Shown: in pieces, positions 13,801 to 28,901 of the stretch
How positions within the stretch are numbered: position 1 is the stretch's first letter
Layout: each line of letters starts with the position of its first letter
Origin: Paralichthys olivaceus
Taxonomy: Eukaryota > Chordata > Actinopteri > Pleuronectiformes > Paralichthyidae
DNA length: 64,000 nt
Direction of reading: 5' to 3'
NCBI RefSeq assembly: GCF_024713975.1
Contig: NC_091113.1
Span: 7,638,501 to 7,702,500 of the forward strand
Program-made: the position numbers and the translations under genes
Notes under the pieces: model-generated
What the model was told of the DNA's origin: nothing
Databases searched by the model: none
The model's input: only the letters and a program-made list of their open reading frames with translations

Positions 13801-15514
13801 AACACTGTTAACATCACAGTTATATAAAAACACTTAACATTGTTCTTGTAGTGTGAAATAAACCATTTATGAAAATGCAAAGTGCTTTTAAATGCTGGAC
13901 ATTTCTTACTATTTTCTAATATTTTTTAGACTTACAGTTGCACATTGCAGTGTTAGTCCAATATGTTTTCGATCCATGCAACAAAACCTACATTTGCTTA
14001 TTGAGGTAAACACATATCGCGAACATCTTTTGTTAATATAAACCTTATAAATCTCATGACATATTGAATCTGTCTCGAGAGTCAGTCTGTCTGTGGATGG
14101 CGTATGTTCCCTCACATGAGTTTTCAGTGCGATCATTAGTGAAGACATCTGCCCAGTACGTCCTTAATCATGTCCCTGCCAAAAGAAACAAGGACGCACA
14201 CAGTCGCACTGAATTTCATTAACTTCCAAACCATCCTCTCTCTCTCTCTATTCCTCTGTGTGCTTATCACCAATAGTAGTGGCAATCCTAAGAATCCTTG
14301 CTGCATCAGTTACCTTAGAGTGGCATTAAGCTGAATGTGTACTCCTGACCCACTAACAAGCATGTCCCCAGGAGACAGGGTGTGGATAATTAGGTTCCTT
14401 TTCTGGGTCTGAAAAGATAAATTTTCCCAGACAGTGAAACAGTCGATGCATGGGCGGCTCGACTGGCTGCCTGTGTACCCGATGACAAGATTTGCATGTC
14501 CCTGTCTTAATGGTGTCTGTTGACATGGCTCCAGGGGCAGAGGCAAAAAAACAAAAAAAACATCACGCCACTGCTGAGATGGGAGGGTGGACAGCACGGG
14601 ATGGCAGAGCTGACAAACAAAAAAGTGCCCTCAGTTTCCATCAGTGTAACTTTAGGCCACTCGGCAGTCGCCCCCTGAATGCAAAGCAGAGAACGTCGGC
14701 AGCTGAAGGGAGAGCTGTAAAAAAAGCTGTGTCCGACGTCTGTATTCACTGACACTGAGCAGACGGGAGTGGGGACAAGGTTGTGGTTCATGTGGGAAGG
14801 GCAATGATAAAGATGTCTAAAAAAACTCAGACTGGTATAATAAATCATGTCATGACGCATTAACACATTCATGAGGCAGCGAGTTGAGAGGAAATGGATA
14901 AGACTTAAAATGACCTCCAGCTCGAGGATGAGAACTGATCAGCTGGACCTCAACCTGCTTGTTTCAACGTCTAAGAACACAATTTATCTTTGGAATGATT
15001 ACTGTGACTTTTTTCTGTGAACCTCATATGTCCTGAATAATGAGACGCTTAACTCTCACAAGCTGCTTTCACACAAACATTTTCCAGAGGGGCTTCATGT
15101 GAGGACCCAAATGTCTGAGTTAGTTAGATTGTGGAACCTTTCCTGCCAGCCCTCTTGTAAATGTCACGATAATTCATAGCGAGTGAGTGGGCTTGTTGAT
15201 GACATTTCTAACACACGTCATGTCCGCCCTCCTGCATGCTCTGCCCAGATGCCACAGAAATGTTCCTGATGTTGTGAACTGATCTGACTCGGCCAAACTG
15301 CTGCTACGTTTTTTTTCATATGTGAAAGTAAAGAAAAACAGACATTTTCTGGAACCAATTCCCCTGACATTTTCTGGAAGTAGTCTGAAAACGGCTCTAA
15401 TCTGTAAGAAGGTAGAAAAACCACTTTTCCACACATCACATTTAATTTTGGCAGCTTGTGGGGTAACTTGGTATTTGGATGACAACAAGTGACAAAAATG
15501 TTGAGAAATGTTCC

Positions 15515-15660
15515 CCAGTGCCTGCGAGGGTTTTCTCCAGGTACTCCACTTTCACCCCCACAGCAAAAAACATTAAGGATAATGAGTGACTCTAAACTGC
15601 CCATAAGTGTGAATGTAAACATTGAGTGGTTGCTTCATCTCCCTCTATTGCTCACAAAGG
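15515..15660 (+). repeat. Fragment of a common fish repeat
   Basis: The stretch containing GGTTTTCTCCAGGTACTCC, then GTGACTCTAAACTGCCCATA and AGTGTGAATG, matches from memory the conserved core of a repeat seen very often in teleost introns and intergenic DNA. It is a truncated and mutated copy; its class cannot be assigned here. The short open frame across it should not be taken as a gene. Confidence 0.55.
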
Positions 15661-15744
15661 AACATTCTTTTACAAAATAAAACCTCTGCACGAATAAACC
15701 CACTGTTTTCAAAGTGGTTTTTGATGATTCCTTCTTTTTCATGT

Positions 15745-15750
15745 TTTATT
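15745..15750 (-). terminator. ascc1: Candidate ascc1 polyadenylation signal
   Basis: An AATAAA hexamer on the minus strand (TTTATT on plus), about 400 nt past the ascc1 stop codon. It is the first perfect hexamer noted downstream of the gene. Use is inferred from position only. Confidence 0.45.
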
Positions 15751-16149
15751 TTGATAGTCAGTTACATACAAAATGTAATTTACCTTAATGTTTGACTCTG
15801 ATTTCCAAAAGAGAATCAGTTGTTTGGAGACACAAGTACAGAAACCTAAATTCAGCTCTCTTTAACAGAAAGAACTTGCATGTTTCATCTGCATAATGAG
15901 CCATGTTAATTGTCATATTTCGATCATTCTGCACTCTGATCATTTTAGTTTTCTTCCTTAAACTGCTCCCCATGTGTTGTATATAACAAAGAACCTGGTT
16001 ACAGATGTATCAGGATTTTTGTTCAAGAAATACAAAATATCCTATCCTGCCCCCTACTGGACAACACCATTGAGAACACTTCAGTGTTGAAACTGTATCT
16101 CTTCATTGTTTAATTTCTTACCTCAGAGTAAGGTCAGCTCTTTAGTATC

Positions 16150-19100
16150 TCATGAGAAGCTGATGCTCCCTGCAGACGTGTAGTAACCCGTACAATCTGT
16201 CGAATATCTCTGGGACAGCAGGACGGTGTTCAGCTCAAACTCTCCAAAACGATGAGCACTGAATTCCTGTCATGAAAGCAGCAGATATAAATTACATTTA
16301 ATGCATTTTTTCAATATTAAAAACAGTCTTATCCAGTGAGAGACCATTGCCATAGTAACGGATGACTGAAGATTTGCTTTGACACCTTTGTGTAATTTTC
16401 AGAGGAAAGAAAATCAAGAATTTTGGTTTTCAAACACACACTTTCTATCTGCTGTGTTAATTTAGGGTGAGATATCACTCACAGAGAAACAGAACCTGAA
16501 ATATAAATATTTTCGCAGCCACTTCACACAGATCAATATTTATGTTGGTCATTTAGAGAAAAGCTAAAAAAAACCCCTCATGTGTAACTGATCCTCTGAT
16601 AGATCCAGAACAGATTTTGTTTGTGATTTAGAAGTTTGAAAGTAGAGGCAGGATTATATTTTCCTCGCACCTTTAATATTTTCCTGGCATCGAAAGCCTC
16701 TCTTTCGCTCATGGTTTGTCTTCTGGAGCTGCCAGTGTCTTCACCTGTAAAAACACCAGAGTTAAAAAGACAAGCTCAAAAATGTAGCACAGGACAAACA
16801 CAGATGGACGTGTTACCTCCTGATCAAATAAACGTGTTTACTTGCTGACACGGTTGTTCTGTTGTAGTGCAATAACAAGGGGGGATCAAGGTCAGTTAGT
16901 TTGTCAAATTAGCTTGTGAAAAAAAACAGATAGAATATTAATAGGATGTAGCCACATGCTGGTAAACATGGTCGGCAGTGACACGGCCCCTCTGTCGTGT
17001 TGTGTTCCTGGTCAGCTCAGTACAAATTTGAGAACTGGGGCTGGACTTGATCCATGGCCAAAATGAATGAAGCCATTGTCACAGTACTTGGAAAAACACG
17101 CAGCTTGGTGCATGTAAACAGAGCTGTGGCCAAACACAGAGCAGGCAGCCTGATCCTGCCTCTCCTCAGGAATCTGTAGCTGTAATTGTTCAACATTAAG
17201 CCTTGTCGTCACTGCAGATCCAGTCCGGGCCAAAACACAATAAGGGGACATTGGCAAATGGGTTCAGGGCAAGAGCTTCCAATGTGATCACAGCTGGTTG
17301 GTGAGTTTGTTTTCACACAAGCGACAGGCACAGATGCTGTTTGCCTTCCTGCTGGATCGCCCGTCATGTGTATGTAATGTTTTTACCTGTGGCGTCCCTC
17401 CTGAACAGAGTGTTTATCACAGTGCCATGCAGCTTCACTCTGTCCCACTCTCGGACCATCAGCCCTGCCGACACAAAGTGCTCGACCAGCCGCTCTGCAA
17501 TCACCTGTAACCTAAAGTGTGATCATATTTTAAAAAGAAACAGACATAGTCAGCTTGTTTGATTTACTTATCTCTCCACAGAGTTTATCAATAATCCACT
17601 TACTTGTCAGATCTGTCTTTGACATTGACTTTGGCGTACAACACATCCACCATGGCTGGGTCGTCATTCATGTACTCTATCCCCGTCACCTCCAACGGCA
17701 GAGGTTTTCCTTCTGTGATTTCCCTGATGTGCAACAACACAAAACACTGTCACAAACCAGCTTTACAGTTCTGTGTTGCCCCTACAATCTGCACTGCAGC
17801 TTTCTGTACTGGATTGTACTGTTCAGCAAACTTGGCTTGTGACACCACACCATTTTTTTAGCCCAATCTGACAACTAAGTTTGACTTTATCTAATCTACG
17901 CAATCAAATCCAATCTAATTACATGTAATCTAATTTCCCCTTCCAAAAGTACAAATTTCATTTAAGGATAAGGCTGGTGATAATCTAAGCCAAAATCCCA
18001 TCAATGGTAACTTTAACTACCAGAACCCTCTCTATGTGGTACTCAATCCAGGGGATCATCCATCAAAGCTGAAGATGCATTAAAATCAGTCAGAAATATA
18101 CAGTTTCTATTGAAAATCAGGCTAATTAAATTCCTAAAACTGGCCATAGGAGTTTTTAGCAAAGATGACTCAGACAGGTGTTTGTTGGAGACTATTTCCC
18201 ACAGCAGATACTGAGCTCCAGTGAGTATTTACAGCAGAATGGCAGTGGGCTTGTCTAAACTCAAATGAAGACATTATTTATTTAGTTATACAGGTAAAAT
18301 CTATGTATGATAAAGTATCTGTTTGGCCCCTACCTGATGACGTTTTGACACTCCTGGAGGTGTTCACATGCTTTTCTCACTTCCATGTCATTTAACAGAG
18401 ACATTGTGCCGATCGTCAGATGAAGCTTTGCAGGGTTCTGAAAGATGCTTCCCTCTACTCCATGATCCTACATTTTCAAGTTACATTAATTTGTCAACTT
18501 AGACGTTATTAACAATATAATGTGCCATACATATATAACAACATACCTGTGAACACTTCTGCAACACCTCATCTTTAAATTTAAGGAATCCTTCTTGTAT
18601 TTTGGGATCATTCAGAGGAAATGACAGGAAGTGCGTGAAGGGCTGCTTTCTACGGAAACTGTCCATGAGGACCTCAACTCGAGTGACAGCAGATGAAATG
18701 GCAGCTTTGTGGGAGCCTGTGATAACTGTGAGAAGATGGAGGAAAGTTGAGAGAAAATCTCTTTCAGGATGTGCCCTCTCGTTTGTTTTCATCCATTCAA
18801 TGATGGTTTGATAAATCCTCACCAATCTGCCCCTCCACTCCTTGTTTCGGGATGCTGATCGATGTCTTTGTGTCCGCCTCTAGACGTCTGCGTGTCTCTC
18901 CCTTTTTCCCGATGATGTATCTGTTGAGAAATGAAGCAAACAAGGAAACACAGAGTTGCGTTGTGCTGCTTAGAAACAAAAACTCACGTGCCACCGCAAC
19001 ACTTTAATTTTGTAGATCACTCACTTGTAAAGTACACTTGGGACGTCGATGGCACAGCGGTATCCTTTATCAGTCTGTTCAATGACATGGGTATCACAGG

Positions 19101-19608
19101 TTTCATCTGCGGCAAGCTCTTCACTCTCTAAGTTACAAACATACAAATAAGTTATCGGATTATTTCTATTATGGCTAAAGCCTGGCAGCACTAATCAATC
19201 CAACAGAGCAGCCCTACAACAAACCCTCAGATTGTGAAGGTTTCAATGTGAAACTGTGATAAAAAGGTGTTGAATCAGCTGCATGATCGTTCTGGAGGAT
19301 GTTGTCAGGTGTGTCTGCTGATTAGCCTACCCTCATTGATTTGAATGGGATGGTCACAATAATAGGAACCCCTGTCAACACTATTCAAAGCAATTCAACG
19401 CATCTTCAACACACAATGTATATTTCCTGACGGTGTAATTCATGGCAGCACGTGTACCTAATAAACTGAGTAAGTGTAGTTCAGCTTGTTTACCTGAAGG
19501 ACCCATGTAGGAGAAATCCTCCTCTTCCTCATACTGTTCCTCCTTGATGACATTTCTTCGGTATATTCTTCCATTTATCTTGACGAGCGACGGACGTAAA
19601 ACCTCCAT
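16150..19608 (-). CDS. ascc1: Activating signal cointegrator 1 complex subunit 1 (ASCC1), complete, 9 coding exons
   Basis: ASCC1 is a nuclear subunit of the ASC-1 complex, which works with the ASCC3 helicase and ALKBH3 in alkylation repair and transcription coactivation. Coding exons, 5' to 3': 19494-19608, 19025-19127, 18823-18920, 18547-18725, 18334-18467, 17604-17723, 17387-17511, 16671-16744, 16150-16266. They join in consistent phase into 354 residues (human about 357). The N-terminus MEVLRPSLVKINGR matches the family. A KH domain has IIGKKG at residues 75-80. The C-terminal 2H-phosphoesterase-like domain keeps both HxT motifs, H181-L-T183 and H278-G-T280. Exon 7 uses the acceptor at 17512-17513; the AG six bases further into the exon, before GTGATT, would break the frame. 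The gene is head to head with anapc16, as in mammals. Confidence 0.96.
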
Positions 19609-20380
19609 AGTGTCAACTTGACAACGTTAGCTGAAGCTAAACACAGCTAACAACACAGTCAAGTCTCTGGCTAGCTCGTTGCTAAGTTAGCAAGGTAGCT
19701 GATGACGTTTCAAACAGCGCTGAAGCTAGCCTACAATTCGAAAGCTAGGAGGAAAAGATGGAAAAGTATTAATTCTCAGTTTTTTACGCTTCACTACAGT
19801 GAAACAGGTTGAGACAGTTCAGTTTTAACTTTATCGCTGTTCGAGTCTCATTTTCAAAAGTTCTAAACCTTTATTTTCTCTATTTCAACTTCACCATCGA
19901 CTCGGAGTCTGACTTCATTGTCGTGACGTTTAACTGGGTCGACGTCCCGCTGGTTTGTCGTCAGCAGATCTACAAAACAAACAAAGATCGACCTGCGCGT
20001 TGACGAGCGGCGGCAGCGCTGCATCCGCATAGTTGTCAAATCTGCGGCCGGAGCGTAAACCGCTGCGTGTGTCGCAAAGTGGGAGGAAGACCACAACTAC
20101 ACAAACAAACAACAGAAACAACTGCGCGGATTTAGAGTCGATGCAGATTCATCCGGACATCAACGGTTCGTTCACACTGTTTAAACAACAAGTGATGGAT
20201 GTGATGTGTCTTATAACACTGATGGCGGCCGGTTGTTGACTTTATGGCTGTTAGCAGGACAGCTAGCTTCCTTGCTAGCCACTCACAGTAGATCGCTTCA
20301 TAAGCCCACAAGCGTTAGAGTTGTCAGGTCTGTGTTGGGTTGAACTGAGCCTCGTGTGTGTTTTAAAGGTTTCTAACACG
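19609..20380. promoter_or_regulatory. Shared upstream region of ascc1 and anapc16 (divergent genes)
   Basis: The two start codons face away from each other across 772 bp. The middle part (about 19990-20150) is CpG-rich (GACGAGCGGCGGCAGCGC, TGCGGCCGGAGCG), consistent with a CpG-type bidirectional promoter. No TATA box was noted. A possible 5' non-coding exon of anapc16 could end before the AG at 20368, but I cannot fix its start. The human pair has the same divergent orientation. Confidence 0.6.
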
Positions 20381-23145
<2,765 letters not shown>

Positions 23146-24776
23146 GTAAAGAGACCCAGATGCCTTTGGTTAATAAATCAGCCAAATATAAGGAAATGGG
23201 AAGGAGATACTTTTATTTCAGTTCATAAATTATATCCCTCCTTTTATGGGTTTATGTGTGAAATGTTACCTGGAGATATAAAATGTGAGATGTAATATTT
23301 TATCACTCCTTTTATTGTATGAACATGGTTTACTTATTACTTTAAAAGCAACTTGTTATTTGACGCTCCATATCAAGATAAACTCTGCTTTACTAAAATC
23401 TTCTTTAATATCTGAACATATTAAACTTTTGTAATAGATTGTTGATACTTTTTCAACTGGTTTAAGCTAATAAATTGCTGCCAGTCCAATGTGCTCTAAG
23501 CTGGAGATAAGAAAATTCTTTGCTAACGTAATAAATCTCTTGAAGTGAGACATTGTTTTTCCCCTTGGCTGCTCTGTAACTCATGAATCTGAAAACCTGG
23601 TGCCTGTTCAGTCCGCCCTCCTCTCTGTGGATCTCTGAGAAAACAGAGAAAGCTTGTAAATAAAGTCGAACTTCAACATGTCATGGTTCGGTTTCTGTTT
23701 GTTTTCTCTGTGTCGTGTAGTTTGTCTCAACCCGCAGCACTAGATAGATAATTCAATTTCTTTGTTGTTTGTTGTTGAATGTTTTTCCGTCAGCTGAAGG
23801 AGCTGAAGCCTGACACTAATGGATGTGATAGATTCAGTGTCACGTCCCTGCGGTGCGTGTTCAGCGAGGAGAGATTCAGATCTTGGTGTTTTGCTCAGTG
23901 ACTGAGTGTTTTTAAACAAACGAGGGGTGGGCACATACAGAACGTACTGTTCAGTGTGAATGTCTGAAAGCCCTCGACATGAAAGGACACACCTTTTATT
24001 AAGCTCCAGCTAAAATGTCCTTCTTGAACAACAGCTCATTTTACAACACAACTTTCTTGGAACTACTGTAACTTTTACAAGTATGTTTTTTCCATGAGCT
24101 GCCTGTAACCTTTGTCCCTCTGGATGTAAAACAAAAGGGAACAAACTCTTTCCTCCCCCACCAAAACTTTTTGACGTTGAACTCACAACATCCCCTCAGA
24201 ACATACTGTGCCTGCACGTGTTCACGTCTTTCAGTTCCTCCCTGACCAAAAGAACAGCCCATCCCACTCACGTGTGGCGACGCAGCACATATGTAGCGTC
24301 TCGCCAAGAACTTTTCCCTGTGCAAACATTGCAGGCAGCTACAGTTGCGGCCCTGCCAGAGAGAAACACAACACCGGTTTGTGCAATGCACTGTGCATAT
24401 TTCCACTGTGCTTGCTGTTTGCTTGTGTTCCTATCTTAAGTCAGAGAGAAAAACAAATGCAAGATACATAATCGAACTGTATTTCTACAGCTCTGCATGT
24501 TTTCTTTGTTCCCTCTGAGGATAAAGAGCTGCCACATATCTTCATACAGTACAATATAATGTTATTACCCTTCTACAGTATGTACGCAGTGTTGCACTAT
24601 GCAGCAGATCTTGTTGTTTGCACCCCTGTGTGGCAGCTGAGAGAAATCTGATGTAATGCTCCTGCAAAACAAGTGACGTAATGTGCACTGCAACACTGAT
24701 CAGGCTGAGCCCTGCCTGCATGGACTCTGTTCCAGCAACAGTGAGGATGCACACACACACACACACACGCACACGC

Positions 24777-24820
<44 letters not shown>

Positions 24821-25022
24821 TCACCCATGCTGAGGTGGTGGGATACATTAAACAAAGAGATGCTACACAATCTGATGCAGGCAAGTCTGTACATTTCCAT
24901 AATACTGGGATCTGCTCTTCATCTCCACCATCCCCCTCTTCCTCCTCCTCCTCCTCTTGCTGTTTTTCCTTCTCTAAGTTACCAGGCAGGATACAGGGTC
25001 AGATGGCGTGCCTCTCTTTTTG
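23146..25022. other. anapc16 3' UTR and gap before ddit4
   Basis: The first part is the anapc16 3' UTR with AATAAA hexamers at 23172-23177, 23469-23474 and 23659-23664. The rest is AT-rich DNA without a supportable gene. A compound CA microsatellite (24750-24820) and a CCT-rich tract (about 24926-24957) precede the ddit4 promoter. Open frames across the CA tract encode only dipeptide repeats. Confidence 0.6.
24750..24820. repeat. Compound (CA)n/(CG CA)n/(AT)n microsatellite upstream of ddit4
   Basis: CA repeats interrupted by CG-containing units (GCACACGCACAC), then pure CA, then about five AT units. Alternating purine-pyrimidine DNA of this kind can adopt Z-DNA. It ends about 255 bp upstream of the ddit4 TATA box. 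Confidence 0.95.
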
Positions 25023-25225
25023 ATTGGCTGTCCCGGGAGGCGGGGGGCGTGGCCCAGCAGGCAGTATATAAACATTGTTGCAGGACGGAGCTCGGAGCTC
25101 GGACAGCTGATGGAGAGCAGAGCAGACGCAGGACAGACGAGATTGTTGTTTACGAGACAATAACCGTGGAGATTAACAACTTCACACACACAACGGACTC
25201 ACACAGCGACGTCTTAACATAACCT
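25023..25225 (+). promoter_or_regulatory. ddit4: ddit4 core promoter and non-coding first exon
   Basis: In order: an inverted CCAAT box (ATTGG, 25023-25027), a GC-rich block with GGGGCGTGG (25045-25052), then a TATA box TATATAAA at 25075-25082. Transcription should start about 25-30 bp further on, near 25105-25112. A non-coding exon would end at 25225, before GTAAGT (25226). The 5' UTR intron would end at the AG of 25373-25374, 22 nt before the ATG. This three-exon layout with a non-coding first exon is that of mammalian DDIT4. A TATA-type promoter fits a rapidly induced stress gene. Confidence 0.75.
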
Positions 25226-25396
25226 GTAAGTATTGGGTGATAAGTGCTAGTTTTCTTAGCTTGTTAGCTCCTTTAAACAGATTAAACAGCGGCTAAACTA
25301 CCTGCTAGCTTTGCCTCAACTTGTTTTTCTGTTCCAACTCCACTGACCTGTTGTCGTTGTTTCCTCGTTAGCAGCCGAACACAGAAGAGGACAAAC

Positions 25397-26588
25397 ATGC
25401 CTGCTCTCTGTGCAAACACCGACGCCAGCGGCTCCCCCCACTCCCCGGTGGACAGGAGGCTGTCCTGGGGCAAACTGGTGCAAAGACTCGCCGACTTCAG
25501 CACATCTGGGAACAGCAGCAGCAGCAGCCTGGAGCTGGGCTACAACAATGGCAGCAGGAGTGATCTGTCAGACTCAGGTAAGCAATGCTGCAGAGGCATC
25601 TAGTAACAATGGCTGGGAGGTTAAACGATGTCGATGATTACATGCAATGTTATTTTCATCTTAAGTCCCTTTGTATTGCGTACACGCATTGTGCAGACAC
25701 AGTGAGGAAGTATAACATAGGTGATCTACCTCACATTTGTAAAATATGTTGCTGCTGGTAAAGTAAAACTACAACTTTTTATTCAAGGGCAAAAATCTGT
25801 TTTTAAACTTAAAATAAATAAAAAGAATGTGATGATAATGAATATTTGAAAGTGATCTATATCTCTTTTTATTGCTTTCATCTAAAAATAGTTTTTATCA
25901 GCGTACCCCTGAGAATCCTTTGTCTGCCAAAGCACTTTGTTAACACCATTTTAAAGGTGCTTTATAAATGAGGTTACTTTTCGGTCAAAAATCTCCCAGC
26001 CCTACTCGCAATCCTTTTGTTAGACGACAGATTTCATTCTCCTCTCGATGCCTGGTTCCAGTTCTAACCTATTGTGTTTTTACAACAGGCTCCGACATCT
26101 CCAGTGACCTGTCTCCCTCTGATGAATACCTGTTTTATGACCCGATGGAGGAGACGATCCTGAAAGATGTAGTTGACCTCATCGCAACAAGCCTGCGAGA
26201 AGCCAAAGACTCGGACTGCGCCTTGCGCTGCACCAAACTGCTCATCCCTGAGAAACTCCTGGAGAACATCGGACAGGAGCTCCTTCACCTGGCGGCCAGC
26301 GAGCCCTGCGGCCTGAGGGGGGCTCTCATTGACCTGTGTGTGGAGCAGGGGACCGTCTGTGAGAGCATGGGGCAGCTGTCCGTGGACCCCTACCTGGTCC
26401 CCACCTTTCAGCTGACTCTGGTGTTGAGGCTGGAGTCAGGCGGGCTGTGGCCCAAAATCCAAGGACTTTTTAGCTCAAAGTCTCCTTCTGCTCCAGTAGT
26501 GAGACAAGCGATTAAACTTCGGACTGGTTTCCGCGTGATTAAGAAGAAACTGTATTGTTCTGAAGAACTGCTAATTGAGGAATGTTAA
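25397..26588 (+). CDS. ddit4: DNA-damage-inducible transcript 4 (DDIT4/REDD1), complete
   Basis: REDD1 is a cytosolic inhibitor of mTORC1 acting upstream of TSC1/TSC2, induced by hypoxia, DNA damage, glucocorticoids and energy stress. Coding exons 25397-25577 and 26089-26588 join in phase 1 to give 226 residues (human 232). The N-terminal part is Ser-rich and poorly conserved (SSSSSLE near residue 40). The C-terminal RTP801 domain is strongly conserved: SEPCGLRGALIDLCVEQG, LVPTFQLTLVLRLES, WPKIQGLFSS and the ending TGFRVIKKKLYCSEELLIEEC. The start ATG is the first in the second exon. The neighbouring order anapc16-ddit4-dnajb12 matches human 10q22.1. DDIT4L is the main alternative, but synteny and the C-terminus favour DDIT4. 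Confidence 0.97.
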
Positions 26589-27178
26589 GAAATGCAAGGG
26601 ATCTGTGTTTTTAAAAATTCCGAGTAAATCTCCCAGAAGGGCCGCAGTACTCTTACTGTATGTGTAATGCCTTCTGTGTAAGGTGTGAGGATGGAGCCAG
26701 GATGATGTTTCTACTGTGAGGTAGTTCAAGTTTATGGTACTGGAACGGATGTTGCTCCTCATTGACATTTTCATATTATCAATTGCAACAAGTAACTATC
26801 ATGCTACATATGGTTAATAGCATTTTTGCAAGTATTAAAGTGTGTACCTCAGTTTCTATTGAAACCACATGATGGCAGCTAGCTATATGGTTATATTCAT
26901 TAAAAAACATTGTTTTCTTTCTTCTTTTTTTTACAATGCAGTTAACTGATTGTATGTGATGAATTTTACCATAAGCAAACCATTAGGGACCTTTTTATAG
27001 TGACTGAAACAAAGGACTACCAGCGCTTGCCTTGTGCAGTACATGTGTAAAGCTGTGGCTAATGATTCCAATGTAACTTGATCCTGTATCTGTGTAGCCC
27101 CGTCCTGCTTTCAACTTTATTTATTTGATATTCAAATACTTTTCAACATTGCACTGAGTTTGTATTTTCATGACCGCA

Positions 27179-27184
27179 AATAAA
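27179..27184 (+). terminator. ddit4: ddit4 polyadenylation signal
   Basis: AATAAA about 590 nt after the ddit4 stop, preceded by a TTATTTATTTG AU-rich stretch (about 27117-27127), which in short-lived stress mRNAs often acts as an instability element. A T-rich run follows directly (27185-27197). Confidence 0.75.
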
Positions 27185-27197
27185 TTATTTTTTTTAC

Positions 27198-28339
27198 AGC
27201 TCTCTTCTCTGTCGACTTATTTCATGAACCCTGTCAGATCTAGTTTGCAGTTTTACATCCAGGGTTATGTTTCCTATGGTAATCGTGTCATTTATTATAC
27301 AAAGGCAATGGAAAAGTTTTCTCCATTCTGCTGAGTAAACACTTCATAAAACTTCCACTGAGATATTTGAAGTGAAGAATGCTCTTCATTATTTTGTCAT
27401 GTACATCAGCTGAACCAGACATATCTTGCACAACAGTGACTTAAAGTGAAGTAAATTTCTCAATAACTGCCAGAAACAGCTGAAGGCTTTTTGCGGTTAA
27501 AGAGCATGACGTGGCCACAGGGGCCGGGCACATTCTGCACGTCATCCAAAACGTGAACGTGCACAGAGCCATGTTTCCAGTTCCCAGCTTCAGTCTGTGA
27601 GCCAGCCGGCAACGTTTTGTGCTGATTCAAGCTTATGTTTCCACATTCTGCTCTGGACAAATGAGTCGCGTTCCACACGTTTCAAGCATCCACATTTATT
27701 TCTCATCCAGGACTAAAAACATGGTGGAAAAAGGTTCTGTGTGATAATCTGTTCCCAACTAAAAACAAAACAGAGAATAAATAGCATACTATGAACAAAT
27801 AGTGTGACAACAGATAGGACAGTACACTCCAACAATAGAACTTTTGTGGATAGGCACATCTCTCATTCTTTTGGCGTTTATTATGAAGTGCCATCGACTT
27901 ACAGTACATTATATCACTCTATCCTTCATATAATTAAAGGAGGCAAAGTGTAAAGGGACATTTCATAGTTGTTATCTCTCTCTCACACACACACAGCAGA
28001 AAAAGAAGACAGATCTCAGTGCTCACACGACTCAGCAAACCTTAGACATGAGTGTGTATTCATCAGAGGTTTCACATTATTCCTGCATAGTTTCACAATG
28101 TGCAAGTCAAACAAGCAAAAATTCAGCCCCAGACTCGTCTCTTCAACTGATTTGACTAATTAAAATGAAAGAGGAAGCGTTCGCTGTGGTATCTAATCAG
28201 CTGCTACATATATAACATCCATAGGGATGCCAGGGAGCTTATGTTCAAACCCAAGTCTGCTAGATGGTTGGTTGATTATGGGTGAGGGAAGAATCCAGTG
28301 GATGTTAGTGCAGATCCAGAAAATCAAGATCCAGGAATT
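27198..28339. other. Gap between the 3' ends of ddit4 and dnajb12
   Basis: The two genes converge here. I see no exon-like frame, only low-complexity AT-rich DNA and a short (CA)n near 27984-27995. Additional minus-strand AATAAA hexamers (for example 27695-27700) could extend the dnajb12 3' UTR. Confidence 0.55.
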
Positions 28340-28345
28340 TTTATT
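28340..28345 (-). terminator. dnajb12: Candidate dnajb12 polyadenylation signal
   Basis: An AATAAA on the minus strand, about 560 nt past the dnajb12 stop. Position is the only support; another hexamer lies further downstream at 27695-27700. Confidence 0.4.
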
Positions 28346-28901
28346 TTCAACATTTTTAAGGTTTTCCGAGGAAATAATTCATGGATCTTGGTGGAAGAAA
28401 ATCAGGCACATTAGAGAACTGATATCTATGAGCGTGTGAAGCTGATTGCAATTTAAGGGAACTGATGGACGTTTCATACTGCATTCTTAGAAGAAGACAA
28501 AAAACTAGTGAGCTCTGCCAGGTTCATGGCTTCCAGGCAAAACTGGGACGTGAAGGTTTTCCAGACCCGTGTCTTGTCAGGGGGACGAGCTATTTTTAGT
28601 GGCTTTTCCTTTTCATATCATTAATATTACATTTAAACTTCACATAATAAAATTCATAGTTTCATCCAGTTTGTTTTCAGTTCAGTTCGATGCAGATTGC
28701 TGCTGGTTTGTTTGTGTTGCTCGTTGAGTCGTTGTCGGTCTCCGGATTGTTAAAGCTCATCTAGTTACAGCCAGCAAACTTCAGTGTTGATTAGGGAAAC
28801 CTAGAGACGACAGGAAAACAATGAATGAATATGCAGGTAGCCTCTAAACAAAAAGTTTTCAGTTTGATTCTGGATACTTGTGTTGGATTATGAAAGCAGC
28901 T

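Larger units (their letters stand above)
4967..15744. other. Gap between spock2 and ascc1; no gene recognised
   Basis: About 10.8 kb without a convincing coding exon: open frames are short, lack splice-consistent neighbours and match no family I know. The stretch holds an hAT-type element (5461-5975), a 'CATAGACTG'-ended element (7580-7860), a fish repeat fragment (15515-15660) and AT-rich single-copy-looking DNA. It lies upstream of spock2 and downstream of ascc1, so spock2 control elements may be here, but none can be shown from one sequence. Confidence 0.6.

Noticed and set aside
5400-15700. Many 60-130-codon frames in the spock2-ascc1 gap
   Set aside because: No conserved motifs, no phase-compatible exon neighbours, and AT-rich composition; expected by chance or from repeats.
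24683-25222. 179-codon plus-strand frame with a Thr-His repeat upstream of ddit4
   Set aside because: It is produced by the CA microsatellite and runs over the ddit4 TATA box and non-coding exon; no homology and no splice context.
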